Under the pieces are notes generated by a model, which saw only the letters and a program-made list of their open reading frames with translations, searched no databases and was not told where the DNA came from. The position numbers and the translations under genes are program-made. 64,000 nt of DNA from CAVQJU01 sp963755195 (GTDB lineage: Bacteria > Acidobacteriota > Vicinamibacteria > Vicinamibacterales > CAVVIG01), in the NCBI GenBank assembly GCA_963755195.1, contig CAVWIZ010000004.1, positions 682,001-746,000 of the forward strand, given 5' to 3'. Shown one piece after another: positions 1 through 8,988 of the stretch (positions are counted from its first letter, which is position 1; every line of letters starts with the position of its first letter).

Positions 1-259
1 CGTTTGTTCGGGCTGGTGATGTTCGAGCTCTGGCGGCGGAATATCAAGTATCTCTCTAGCGGCCCGGTTCCGAAGCGACCTGCTCAGCTTGTTGAACGTC
101 GGCGCCTGCCCAGTCATCTTCTCCATGATCATCATCCGACTGCTGCGGTTGTTTCTTGGCAACCCCATGGCTTTCGTGGCCCTGGCCAACGATGCGCTGC
201 GGCGGGTGTCCTGGACGCCGTCGGCCGCGGCGGATCCTGCGTTGGAGGGAACAGCCTGA
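1..259 (+). CDS. 3' end of an upstream gene, probably a membrane-associated protein (partial)
   Basis: Only the end of this gene is inside the window. A frame closing at TGA 257-259 encodes a hydrophobic stretch with LLNVGACPVIFSMIIIRLL, then a short polar tail. The TGA overlaps the next ATG (TGATG), which supports this as the true gene end. The same frame has a TGA at 17-19. A different frame at the very edge reads LFGLVMFELWRRN, which resembles the C-terminal helix of asparagine synthases. Either an indel lies near 20-80 or two genes meet here. No function can be assigned. Confidence 0.4.
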
Positions 260-1105
260 TGCACGCTGGCGAAGCGCTACGACAGACGGTGCGCGGCCTG
301 CTACCGATGTCATTCTATCAACGCCTCGCGCTGTCGTACGGCGGTGCAGTGAGCGCTCGCAAGATCGGGCGGGTGGAGTACCGGCGTCTTGCACAGGTCA
401 GTCGTGGGCGCCTAGTTGATCCACCGGCGGCCTTTCGCGTCCCCGAGATTCCACACGCGGTCTTGGTGCGCCCCGGGACGACCGACGCGGAGGTGTTCGA
501 AGGCAACCTGCTGCGGCGGTCGTATGACGCGGTCGATCCAGGTGTTGAGGTGCGTTTCATCATTGACGCGGGGGCCAACGCGGGGTACTCGTGCCTGTAT
601 TTTCTGAACAAACACCCACGTTGCCGGGTCGTCGCGCTGGAGCCCGACAGCGGAAACTACGAACTGGCCGAGCGAAATCTGGCGGCATACGGAGCGCGGA
701 TCATGCTGCTCAAGGCCGGTATCTGGCCAACGACGGCGTACCTGAGGGTGATCGTCGGAGAACGGGCCGACGGGATCCGCGTCGAGGAAGTGCCTGCCGG
801 GGCGGCCTATGACGTAGCCGGAATCGATCCGATTGCAGTGTTGGCGAAAGCGGGGGCGGAGCGAATCAACATCTTCAAGATTGACGTCGAGGGCGCGGAG
901 GAACAACTCTTCGGCGATCGCTGCGACGCCTGGATCGAGCGGACCGACTGCATTGTGACCGAGATTCACACTCGAGGCTGCGAAGAAGCCGTGTGACAGA
1001 GCCATGCGGCGCCACCCGTTCGAGGCGTCGCGTTACCGCGAATACCACATTTTCGAACGGCGGCGCCAAGTGGCCGCCCGAGGCGCCGGAGCAGCGACTC
1101 GATGA
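259..1105 (+). CDS. FkbM family SAM-dependent methyltransferase (one apparent frameshift)
   Basis: FkbM-type enzymes O-methylate sugars or natural-product hydroxyls using SAM. From ATG 259 (overlapping the upstream TGA), motif I IIDAGANAGYSCLYF lies near residue 100, the acidic ribose-binding VVALEPD near 123 and the family motif FKIDVEGAE near 204. The starting frame stops at 994-996 just after VTEIHTR. The +1 frame then continues with HPFEASRYREYHIFERR, a typical FkbM C-terminus, and reaches TGA 1103-1105, which overlaps the ATG of the next gene (ATGA). I therefore infer a one-base indel near 965-995. The polysaccharide setting suggests sugar O-methylation. Confidence 0.8.
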
Positions 1106-2286
1106 AGCGCCTGCTGATCATCAACAATGTCCCCACGCCCTATCGCGCGTTCATGTTCGCCAAGCTGCACGAGCACGGCGCGGCGTGCGGCGTCGACGTG
1201 TCGGTCGCGTTCCAGGCACGCCGCGACCGGTGGCAGGTGGCCAAACCGGAAGACATCGAGATGAACTTCCCGCACGGCATCAGCCGCGGCTTGTGGCGGC
1301 ACAGCGCGCCCGGGGGTGATCTGTTCACCTACACCACGCTCAATCCCGACATTTTGCGCGACGTGAGTTCAGGCCGGTTTGACTACGTGCTGATGTCGGC
1401 GCTCCAATCCGTTACAGGTTGGCTGGCATCGCTCTCACCGTCGGGCCGAACCCTGAAGCTACTCTGGTCAGAGAGCAATCTGCTCTCAACGACGCATCGC
1501 AATTGGCTGGCGCGGCGCTTCAAGGCGCTGCTGGTGTCGCGTTATCCCGCACTGGCCTGTCCGGGAAGACGTGCGATCGAGTACGTCTGCGACCTCGCAC
1601 CGCAAATGGCGTCGCGACCCGTGCTGTATTTGCCGAATGTCGTGGACACGACGCTGTTCAAGCAGCGCATCGCCCAGCTTCGCGGTCAGCGCGAGGCGAT
1701 CCGCTCGGAGCTGGGCGTATCGGACGACTGTCTGATGGTGCTCGGTATTGGGCGGCACGCCGCCTCGAAAGGATTCGCCGGCCTCATCGAGGCCGCGGCC
1801 CACGTTCAGGGGCGCTACAGACTCATGCTCGTCGGGGATGGTCCACTGCACCAGGATTGGATCGCGCGTGTCGGGCAACTGGGAGTCGCCGACCGTGTAG
1901 TGCTGCCGGGCACCTTCCCCCCCCAGCAGCTCGTTCGATTGATGGCCGCAGCGGATTTCTTCGTTCATCCAGCACTATCCGATCCGTCGCCCCTGGTGTG
2001 TGTCGAGGCGTGCTACGCAGGCCTGCCGGTCGCCATCTCCGAGCAAACCGGCAACGCGCCAGAGACGGTCGTCGATGGCGTCAATGGCTTCAGCTTTGAC
2101 TCCTACGATCCGGCGGCGGTAGTAGATGCCCTGCGGCGCATCGTGGCGACGACGCCCGAGCAGCGCCGGCGGATGAGTGCGGCCTCCGTCACACTGGCAG
2201 ACCAGCACTTTGACCCCGACACGGTATGTCGCCGGTTTTTCGCCGATCTCGAAAACATCCCCAGGAAGTTGGGCGTGTGCGTCTGA
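1102..2286 (+). CDS. Glycosyltransferase family 4 (GT-B fold)
   Basis: A 394-residue retaining GT4 enzyme, expected to transfer a sugar from a nucleotide donor onto the lipid-linked repeat unit at the inner face of the membrane. The N-terminal domain begins MKRLLIINNVPTPYRAFMF, as in GT4 enzymes of O-antigen loci. The C-terminal Rossmann half starts at about residue 214 (GIGRHAASKG) and includes MLVGDGP and PGTFPP. The donor-binding motif around 293-312 reads SDPSPLVCVEACYAGLPVA, in which Asp replaces the first Glu of the usual E-x7-E. The start is fixed by the ATGA overlap with the FkbM gene. Donor and acceptor cannot be read from sequence. Confidence 0.9.
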   Translation: MKRLLIINNVPTPYRAFMFAKLHEHGAACGVDVSVAFQARRDRWQVAKPEDIEMNFPHGISRGLWRHSAPGGDLFTYTTLNPDILRDVSSGRFDYVLMSALQSVTGWLASLSPSGRTLKLLWSESNLLSTTHRNWLARRFKALLVSRYPALACPGRRAIEYVCDLAPQMASRPVLYLPNVVDTTLFKQRIAQLRGQREAIRSELGVSDDCLMVLGIGRHAASKGFAGLIEAAAHVQGRYRLMLVGDGPLHQDWIARVGQLGVADRVVLPGTFPPQQLVRLMAAADFFVHPALSDPSPLVCVEACYAGLPVAISEQTGNAPETVVDGVNGFSFDSYDPAAVVDALRRIVATTPEQRRRMSAASVTLADQHFDPDTVCRRFFADLENIPRKLGVCV

Positions 2287-2438
2287 GCCCGCCAAGATCG
2301 CTGCTGGGCCTAAGTCCGCGCGTTGCTGGGGATGTCGCGACGAATGTGGCCGGCTATCCTCCCTTGGACGGTCCAGGGCAATTGAGTGAGCGTCGCGCCA
2401 GGGATTACCGCGTGACTCGTGCCAGATCAACGAAGGCA

Positions 2439-3849
2439 ATGCCGTCTCGGAATCCCTCTGAGATCCTCCGACTCGCGATATACCTCACGCTCCTGCTGTC
2501 TACGTTTGTCATTCAGGACGGCTGGTCGTGTCAGTTGATTGGTGTCGTCGCAATCGTCTTGAGCCTCACAAGTCAACTCATGTGGAGGCCACCTTTCTGC
2601 AGACTCGCGATGATCTGGGAAGTCGCATTCGTGTACATCGTGTCAGTCGAAGGACTCAGTCAGGCGGATACCATCGCGAGTCAAGTCAGCCTCGACGCCT
2701 ACGATTGGGCATCTCGATATCTTGTAGCGGCCAATGCTTGCCTCCTTCTTGCTCACACGATCACTTTTAGAGAGCGAGGATTCGCCAGTGGGTCGCTGAG
2801 GAGTGACGCTCACGTCAACGGCCGTGCGGCGCTCGTGTTCATTGCAGGCGCGTACTCGATTGTTTCTCCTTTACACCGTGCCGCTTGCCTTGACTCAGGC
2901 GACGGTCGGGCGGAACACCATATCCATGACCCTCGAAACGCAGTCCGTTGGCATGGCGCTGATGACAGGAGTGGCGTCCTCATGTGCCCTGGTCGTCGCG
3001 CCGATGATCACCTACTACGTTCTGTGGATTCGAAAGGATCGAGTGCGCTCGGCGCTATTGCTGTGTCTTCCGGTATTCGTCCTCCTGTTTGTAATCGGTA
3101 CACGTTACCTGCTCCTGTTCGCCACGGCAGGCGTCGCGACAATCTGCCTTGCGGCGCGCCCGTTGTCGCTCAAGACACTGGTGCATCTGTTGCTGGTCGC
3201 AGCGTTCCTCCTCATGTCGTCCGCGTACATGAAGCGCTTTCGAAGCACGGGGATTCTCGAAACGGAGGATGGAAGCCTGACCACGGGAGTCAGCGCCAAT
3301 GAGTTAACGTCGTCTGAAGGTGCAGTCGGGAGCATGTCGATGATCGTCGACTACTTCGGTAAGCGCGACCATCTGCACGGGGCTTCCAATCTCGGAATCC
3401 TACTGTTCTGGGTGCCGCGCAGCATGTGGCCCGAAAAGAGGACGTTCGTAGGCCATTGGTTTCCGCGTGCCTATGGACTGACCGGATTCAGCGAGGGCCA
3501 TTCGGTGGCAGCAACGTTTGCGGCAGACGCATATGTTGACTTCGGGTTCTATGGCGGGATCTTGTTCTGTGGCCTGCTAGGCTCAGGCTTTGGCTTGCTG
3601 GAGCGCTGGTCAGCCCGAATCATTTCCCTCCGGAGTCATCCATTAATCGCGACAACGTCCATTCTCTACGGCGCTGCATTCTTTGCGGTGCGGTCGCTCG
3701 ATACGACAATCGTGTCGATGAGTGGCACTATTGTGGTGGGACTCCTGTTCGCGACACTGGGCGGTGCCCGGTCGCGACGAACACAGCCGCTGCGAGTGCC
3801 GGCTCCTTCTTACGCTCGCGTAACATCAAGCCAGGCCCACAGCCGTTGA
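2439..3849 (+). CDS. Wzy-like O-antigen/exopolysaccharide polymerase (frameshifted)
   Basis: A multi-spanning membrane protein, most likely the repeat-unit polymerase acting at the periplasmic face. The first part, from ATG 2439 (GTG 2412 is an alternative), encodes MPSRNPSEILRLAIYLTLL and about four membrane segments. Near 2860-2880 the frame changes and the membrane protein continues through further hydrophobic segments, a large periplasmic-type loop containing WVPRSMWPEKRTFVGHWFPR, and more helices to TGA 3847-3849. The W-P-x-K loop is typical of oligosaccharide repeat-unit polymerases (EpsG/Wzy-like). The stop overlaps the TTG start of the flippase gene, which fits a Wzy-Wzx pair. Confidence 0.7.
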
Positions 3850-5309
3850 GACTGAAGGCCTTGATCTCGTTGTTGCGGTTCGGGCAAGTCGTTGTCCCCG
3901 TTCAGAATTCCGGCGGATTCGACCTCTCAACCGAGGAAGGACGTGGCCTGAAGCGATATCACCGCGCAGGCATCACAGCGGTCAGCGGTGCGATCGCGAG
4001 AGGAGTGACCGTCGCGACAGGTTTTGTCTCGGTCTCGCTCGTCCTCCACTATCTGGGCGCCGAGCGCTACGGTATGTGGCTGACGATGAGCGCCCTCATG
4101 TCAGTATTCCTGCTCGGGGATTTCGGAATCGGCGACGGCCTCATCGAGCCGCTGGCCGCGGCGATTGCCCGAGGCTCGCGAGACCGTGCCCAATCCCTGG
4201 TGTCCTGCGCCTTTTTTCTCGTGTTGGCCCTCTCGACAGCGCTGCTGCTCGTGTTCGGTGCGGTGTACCCGTTCGTCAACTGGCAGACCGTATTCAACGT
4301 GTCGTCACCCGAAGCGATTCGCGAGGCGGGACCGACCGCCGCAGCGTTCATGTTCTGCGTCATAGCCTCGTTTACGATCGGCGTCACGAACCGCGTCAAC
4401 CTGAGTCTTCAGGAAGGCGCGATCGGCAACATGTGGCAGACGGCCGGGAGTCTTCTCGCCGTCGTGTCTCTAGTTGCCGCCACCCAAATGAAGTCGAGCC
4501 AGCCCATACTGGTCCTTGCCCTCAGTGGCACGCCGCTGCTGGCGACGATCGCAAATGGCATTTCGCTGTTTGGAATTCGGCGTCCGTGGCTGCGGCCTCG
4601 TCGCGCTCTTTTCGACGTTCGCATCGCCCGTTCGCTGTTCAGCACCTCGCGCTGGTTTCTGCTGTCTTCGCTCGGGTACCTGTGCGTGGCGGGCACCGGC
4701 AACATCGTAATTGCCCAAACCCTCGGACCTGAGCTCGTTCCGGAATTTGGACTTCCCGCGAGAATCTTTGGCGTCGTGTCGATGGCGGTTGGACTGGTCG
4801 CTGTCCCGCTGTGGCCAGCTTATGCGGAAGCGATCGCGCGACGCGACAACCGGTGGGTTCGTGTCGCGGCCCAACGGTCGGTCGCAGTAGCAATGTTGGT
4901 TGGCGTCGCTGGTTCGGCGGCGGTCGCGTTGACAGGCGATCGGATTCTCAGGCTTTGGGTCGGGGGAATCGTGCACACGAGCTTCGCAGTCTGGGCCGGA
5001 CTCGGAGTGGCAAGCGTCCTGGCCTGCATCGGCGTTGTCTTGACCGTACTTCTTTGGGGAAACGGCGCCGTGAGGTTCGAGGCACTTACGCGAATGGCGC
5101 AGGCCATCATCGTCCTGGGTTTGATGATGGCACTCACGCCGCGCTTTGGCGTTGCCGGCTGCGCATGGGCGTTGGCCATGTCGGAGGCCATCAGGCTGTG
5201 TCCCTTGGTCATGTTCGTGACACAGCTCGTTCGCCGCCTGCGAACCGGTGCTTCCCCAGATACGATTCAAACGGCATCGCCGTCCTGGCAGCCACAGGCC
5301 GCACCTTGA
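3846..5309 (+). CDS. Wzx-like polysaccharide flippase
   Basis: A 487-residue integral membrane protein of the MOP/MATE-like superfamily, expected to flip the undecaprenyl-linked repeat unit across the inner membrane. An N-terminal cytosolic stretch (residues 1-40) precedes the first helix (GVTVATGFVSVSLVLHYLGA). The next segment, ERYGMWLTMSALMSVFLLGD, is the conserved flippase signature with GxxDxL-type loops. About 12-14 hydrophobic segments follow. Translation appears to start at TTG 3846, overlapping the upstream TGA. The gene is uninterrupted, unlike several neighbours. Confidence 0.9.
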   Translation: MRLKALISLLRFGQVVVPVQNSGGFDLSTEEGRGLKRYHRAGITAVSGAIARGVTVATGFVSVSLVLHYLGAERYGMWLTMSALMSVFLLGDFGIGDGLIEPLAAAIARGSRDRAQSLVSCAFFLVLALSTALLLVFGAVYPFVNWQTVFNVSSPEAIREAGPTAAAFMFCVIASFTIGVTNRVNLSLQEGAIGNMWQTAGSLLAVVSLVAATQMKSSQPILVLALSGTPLLATIANGISLFGIRRPWLRPRRALFDVRIARSLFSTSRWFLLSSLGYLCVAGTGNIVIAQTLGPELVPEFGLPARIFGVVSMAVGLVAVPLWPAYAEAIARRDNRWVRVAAQRSVAVAMLVGVAGSAAVALTGDRILRLWVGGIVHTSFAVWAGLGVASVLACIGVVLTVLLWGNGAVRFEALTRMAQAIIVLGLMMALTPRFGVAGCAWALAMSEAIRLCPLVMFVTQLVRRLRTGASPDTIQTASPSWQPQAAP

Positions 5310-5338
5310 GCCGAGACTGAGATGCAGGGTTTCGGCTC
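5308..5338 (+). terminator. Hairpin just after the flippase stop (possible weak terminator)
   Basis: GAGCCGA (5308-5314) can pair with TCGGCTC (5332-5338), beginning inside the flippase stop codon. There is no U-run downstream, so intrinsic termination is doubtful. The 135-base gap to 5445 shows nothing else clear. Confidence 0.25.
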
Positions 5339-5444
5339 ACGCGGTGGACCCCTGCGGTCTGTTGAAAGTTGCAGTCACGGATACCACGGATAAGCCCGTT
5401 CGCCCAACATTGTCTAGGTCAGCGAGAAGGGACGACAGTAGGTC

Positions 5445-6443
5445 ATGAGAAAAGAGCATTTGGCCCTATTGGCCTGCCCGGAATCGTTAAAGCCGCTCGT
5501 ATTTGGAGCCGACTGCACACAGCGGGATGGGAGGATTGAAAACGGAAGCTTATTGGAGGTGGAATCAGGCCGACAGTATCCAATAGTGAACTTCATTCCG
5601 CGGTTTGTCCCTGAGTCCAACTACGCCGCCAGCTTTGGCTATCAATGGAATTTGCACCTTCGTACCCAACAAGACGGCTATGCCAGCGTCGACTTGTCCG
5701 AAAAGCGCTTCCTTCAGGAAACAAAGTGGAAACGAAACCTGAGCGGAAGCCTCATGCTGGAGGTGGGCAGCGGCGCCGGCCGTTTCACAACGCACGCGGC
5801 CAGTACCCAGGCGACGTTGGTTTCATTTGACTATTCGAACGCCGTTGAAGCCAATTATCAGGTGAATGGAAACCTAGACAATGTCCTGATCATTCAGGCG
5901 GATGTCTTCAACATGCCGTTTCCCAAAGATTGCTTCGACTACATTTTTTGCTTCGGTATGCTTCAACACACGCCAAATCCGGCCAGGGCGTTTCAATGTG
6001 TCGCTTCACGCCTGAAGGGTGGCGGACAAATCGCCTCAGATGTGTACCGGAAGTCCTGGAAGGATGTACTTCATGTCAAACCCTATGTCAGGCCGTTTGT
6101 CAAACGACTCCCTCCTGAGAGACTTTATGCCTTGACTCGGAGCTATGTTGATTGTATTTGGCCTGTTGCCCGGCTGGCCCGCAAATCAGAATGGACGCAG
6201 AAACTGGTTTCCCGTTTCGTTGCCGATCGATCGCAACAGCTGGGGTCAGTGCCTGACGACCTGATCAAGGAGTGGGCCTACCTGGATACCTTCGATTGGT
6301 TCTCACCGGCTTACGACAAAGGGCAGACGCTGTCGCAGTTCAAGTCGTGGCACGAACGTGCGAGGTTGCAGGATATCGATGTATGTCCTGGCTTCAACGG
6401 CGTAGAGGGAAGGGCTGTCAAACCGGCTGATTCGACGAGCTGA
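5445..6443 (+). CDS. Class I SAM-dependent methyltransferase with N-terminal Trm112-like segment
   Basis: 332 residues. The N-terminus (LALLACPESLKPLVF, then a short loop and YPIVNFIPRFVP) matches the small Trm112-like region that often precedes SAM methyltransferase domains in sugar-modification loci, here without its usual cysteine set. Motif I is LMLEVGSGAGRFT near residue 103. VSFDYSNAVEANY, FPKDCFDYIFCFGMLQHTPN and a C-terminal helical domain follow. The base composition is visibly less GC-rich than the flanking genes and codon use differs, hinting at separate acquisition. The start ATG 5445 lies in a purine-rich leader (GGGACGACAGTAGGTC). The substrate is unknown, plausibly a sugar or lipid-linked glycan. 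Confidence 0.85.
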   Translation: MRKEHLALLACPESLKPLVFGADCTQRDGRIENGSLLEVESGRQYPIVNFIPRFVPESNYAASFGYQWNLHLRTQQDGYASVDLSEKRFLQETKWKRNLSGSLMLEVGSGAGRFTTHAASTQATLVSFDYSNAVEANYQVNGNLDNVLIIQADVFNMPFPKDCFDYIFCFGMLQHTPNPARAFQCVASRLKGGGQIASDVYRKSWKDVLHVKPYVRPFVKRLPPERLYALTRSYVDCIWPVARLARKSEWTQKLVSRFVADRSQQLGSVPDDLIKEWAYLDTFDWFSPAYDKGQTLSQFKSWHERARLQDIDVCPGFNGVEGRAVKPADSTS

Positions 6444-6575
6444 AGTGGCCCGCGGCAAGTCAGAGCTCTGTACCTGCGAGAGCGCGCTGCCGCGACCTGC
6501 AAAGCATCTAAGCGTCCGTCATCAGAATTGCATCGCCCTGCCTAGATTAGAAGGGATCCAGAGAAGGTCCGTAAC

Positions 6576-7781
6576 GTGCGAATCGGAATAGACGCATCGA
6601 ATCTGCGAGCGGGAGGCGGCGTGACGCACCTGGTCGAGCTGTTGACCGCTGCCAATCCTGAAGATCAGGGCGTCGAACGTGTCACCGTGTGGGCAGGAAG
6701 ACAGACGCTCGACCAACTGCCACCGAAACGATGGCTGGACCTGAAGACCGATCCAGCCCTCCAGGGCGGATTGGCGGGCCGAGCATATTGGCAGTTGCGG
6801 AGGCTGCAGGCGGAGGCGAGCCGTTCGTGTGATGTGCTGTTCGTCCCCGGCGGAAGCTACAACAGCTCCTTTCGTCCGTTTGTGACGATGTTTCGCAACA
6901 TGTTGCCGTTCGACCGTCGCGAACGCCAGCGATTCGGCTATTCGGCCGTGCGGCTGAGACTTCGGCTGTTGCAGCAAGTTCAGCGTTCCACGTTCCGCCG
7001 AGCGGCCGGTGTGATCTTGCTGACCGAGCACGCCCGCACCGTCCTGGCCCGCGATATCGACCGGTATCGTTTGCGGGTCACCGTGATTCCGCACGGAGTC
7101 AATCCTGCGCTGCGCCGTGATCCCAGACCGCAACAACCGCTGTCGGCATACAGTACGGCGCGCCCCTTCAGGCTCTTGTACGTGTCGCACGTGGCCCCGT
7201 ACAAACATCAATGGCAGGTGGTCAAAGCCGTGGCTGAACTCAGGCGTGAGGGCTTGCCGTTGGACATTACGTTCGTGGGCGGCGGGTCCGGTCCTTCCTG
7301 TCGCCAGTTGCAGGCATCTCTCGCCGAGCTCGACTCACAGTCGGCGTTCGCGCATTATGAAGGGCCGCTCGGACGTTCAGCGACTGGCGCGCTGTACCAC
7401 GCGGTTGACGGGTTCGTGTTCGCTTCCACCTGCGAGAACCTCCCTAACATACTGCTCGAGGCCATGGCCGCCGGTCTGCCAATCGTCTCGTCGAATCGGC
7501 GGCCGATGCCGGACGTCCTGGGCGACCAGGGCCTGTACTTTGATCCCGACTCCGTCGCGTCGATCGTGGCGGCGTTGCGAGTGCTCGCGACGGATCTTCA
7601 AGGCCGCTCGCGCAACAGCCGCGCGGCTTATCAACGGGCACTCAACTATTCGTGGGTTCGGTGTGCGGAAGAGACCTTCCGATTCATTCGGTCAGTTCCC
7701 ATCATGCGCTCAGAAGAAGCGGAGAGTGCCGTTCCCGCTGTTGACCGCTATCAACCCGGACCCTCGGTCGCTCTCAGGTAA
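6576..7781 (+). CDS. Glycosyltransferase family 4
   Basis: 401 residues starting at GTG 6576 (MRIGIDASNLRAGGGVTHL, the usual first strand and glycine loop of GT4 enzymes). The C-terminal donor-binding domain includes LLYVSHVAPYKHQ near residue 205, FVGGGSGP, and a complete E-x7-E motif (CENLPNILLEAMAAGLP) near 289-305. It probably adds one sugar of the repeat unit. A 132-base gap precedes it and a 75-base gap follows, so it may be expressed separately from the tightly overlapping genes upstream. It has no visible frameshift. Confidence 0.9.
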   Translation: MRIGIDASNLRAGGGVTHLVELLTAANPEDQGVERVTVWAGRQTLDQLPPKRWLDLKTDPALQGGLAGRAYWQLRRLQAEASRSCDVLFVPGGSYNSSFRPFVTMFRNMLPFDRRERQRFGYSAVRLRLRLLQQVQRSTFRRAAGVILLTEHARTVLARDIDRYRLRVTVIPHGVNPALRRDPRPQQPLSAYSTARPFRLLYVSHVAPYKHQWQVVKAVAELRREGLPLDITFVGGGSGPSCRQLQASLAELDSQSAFAHYEGPLGRSATGALYHAVDGFVFASTCENLPNILLEAMAAGLPIVSSNRRPMPDVLGDQGLYFDPDSVASIVAALRVLATDLQGRSRNSRAAYQRALNYSWVRCAEETFRFIRSVPIMRSEEAESAVPAVDRYQPGPSVALR

Positions 7782-7856
7782 CGTCCCCGTCAAACCGTAA
7801 TAAGTGGAGGCTGGGTTGACCGCACAACTGTTGACGGTTCAGCCCTTGAATCAGTC

Positions 7857-8979
7857 GTGCAAATTCTTCACGTCGTCGGCGCCAGACCGAATTTCATGAA
7901 AGCCGCCCCCGTGGTCGCGGCGCTGGCCAGATCGGGCGCACGTCAGACGCTCGTCCACACGGGCCAGCACTACGACGCGTCCATGTCGGACGTGTTCTTT
8001 CAGCAGCTCGGCATTCCGTCGCCGGACGTGAACCTGGCTGTCGGTTCCGGCTCGCACGCCGTGCAGACTGCCGAGGTCATGACTCGCTTCGAGCCGTTCT
8101 GTCTCGACCGTCGAGCCGGATCTCGTGCTCGTCTACGGCGACGTGAACTCGACCGTCGCGGCGGCGCTCGTGTGCGCGAAGCTCGGCGTGCCGATCGGAC
8201 ATGTCGAGGCAGGCCTCCGATCGTTCGACCGGACGATGCCCGAGGAGGTCAACCGTCTCGTTACCGATCAACTGGCTGACTGCTTGTTCACGCCGTCCGA
8301 GGATGGAGACGTGAATCTGCTCCGTGAAGGTATCGACGGTGAAAAGATCCACCGCGTCGGCAACGTGATGATCGACACGCTCGTCCGGCTTCTGCCTGCC
8401 GCCGAGCGGCTCACGCGCCCAGACGATGTGTTCGAGAAACCTTACGCGCTCGTCACGCTTCATCGGCCCTCCAATGTCGACGAGCCGGCGATGCTCGACA
8501 GGATCGTTCGCGCGCTGACGCTCCTGAGCCGGGACATTCGTGTGATCTTTCCAGTGCATCCTCGCACACAAAAACGAATCGAAGACCTCGCACCGTGGAC
8601 TCCTGCTCAGAACATGCGCCTGATCGATCCGCGTGGGCTACATCGAGTTCCTGGCGCTCCAGATGAGGGCGACGCTCGTCATCACGGATTCCGGGCGGCA
8701 TCCAGGAAGAGACGCACGTATCTCGGAGTTCCGTGTCTGACGGTCCGCAGCAATACCGAGCGGCCCATCACCGTGACCACGGGCACGAACGTGCTGGTCG
8801 GGCAGGACGTGAATCGCCTGCTGGTCGAGGCGCGGCTCGTTCTCGGCGGCCACGGGAAAAAGGGAAGCAGGCCCCCGCTGTGGGACGGCAAGTCGGCAGA
8901 GCGAATTGCCGACGTCATCCTGAACACTTCTCCCGAACGGCTCGTGCCGCTCGACCAACAGGCCGCCGTCAGGCGGTAA
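7857..8979 (+). CDS. wecB: UDP-N-acetylglucosamine 2-epimerase, non-hydrolysing (frameshifted)
   Basis: Converts UDP-GlcNAc to UDP-ManNAc. From GTG 7857 the signature VVGARPNFMKAAPV appears, then HTGQHYDASMSD. Near 8095-8130 the frame shifts and LVYGDVNSTVAAAL, GHVEAGLRSFD, EEVNRLVTDQLAD and LVTLHRPSNVD follow. Between about 8630 and 8710 the conserved GYIEFLALQ and DSGGIQEE signals are split over two other frames before LGVPCLTVRSNTERP and TGTN resume. At least three indels are needed to restore a family-length protein of about 370 residues. All active-site motifs can be recovered, so I regard the gene as intact in the organism. It supplies an N-acetylamino sugar for the polysaccharide. Confidence 0.85.
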
Positions 8980-8988
8980 GGGCAGCAA

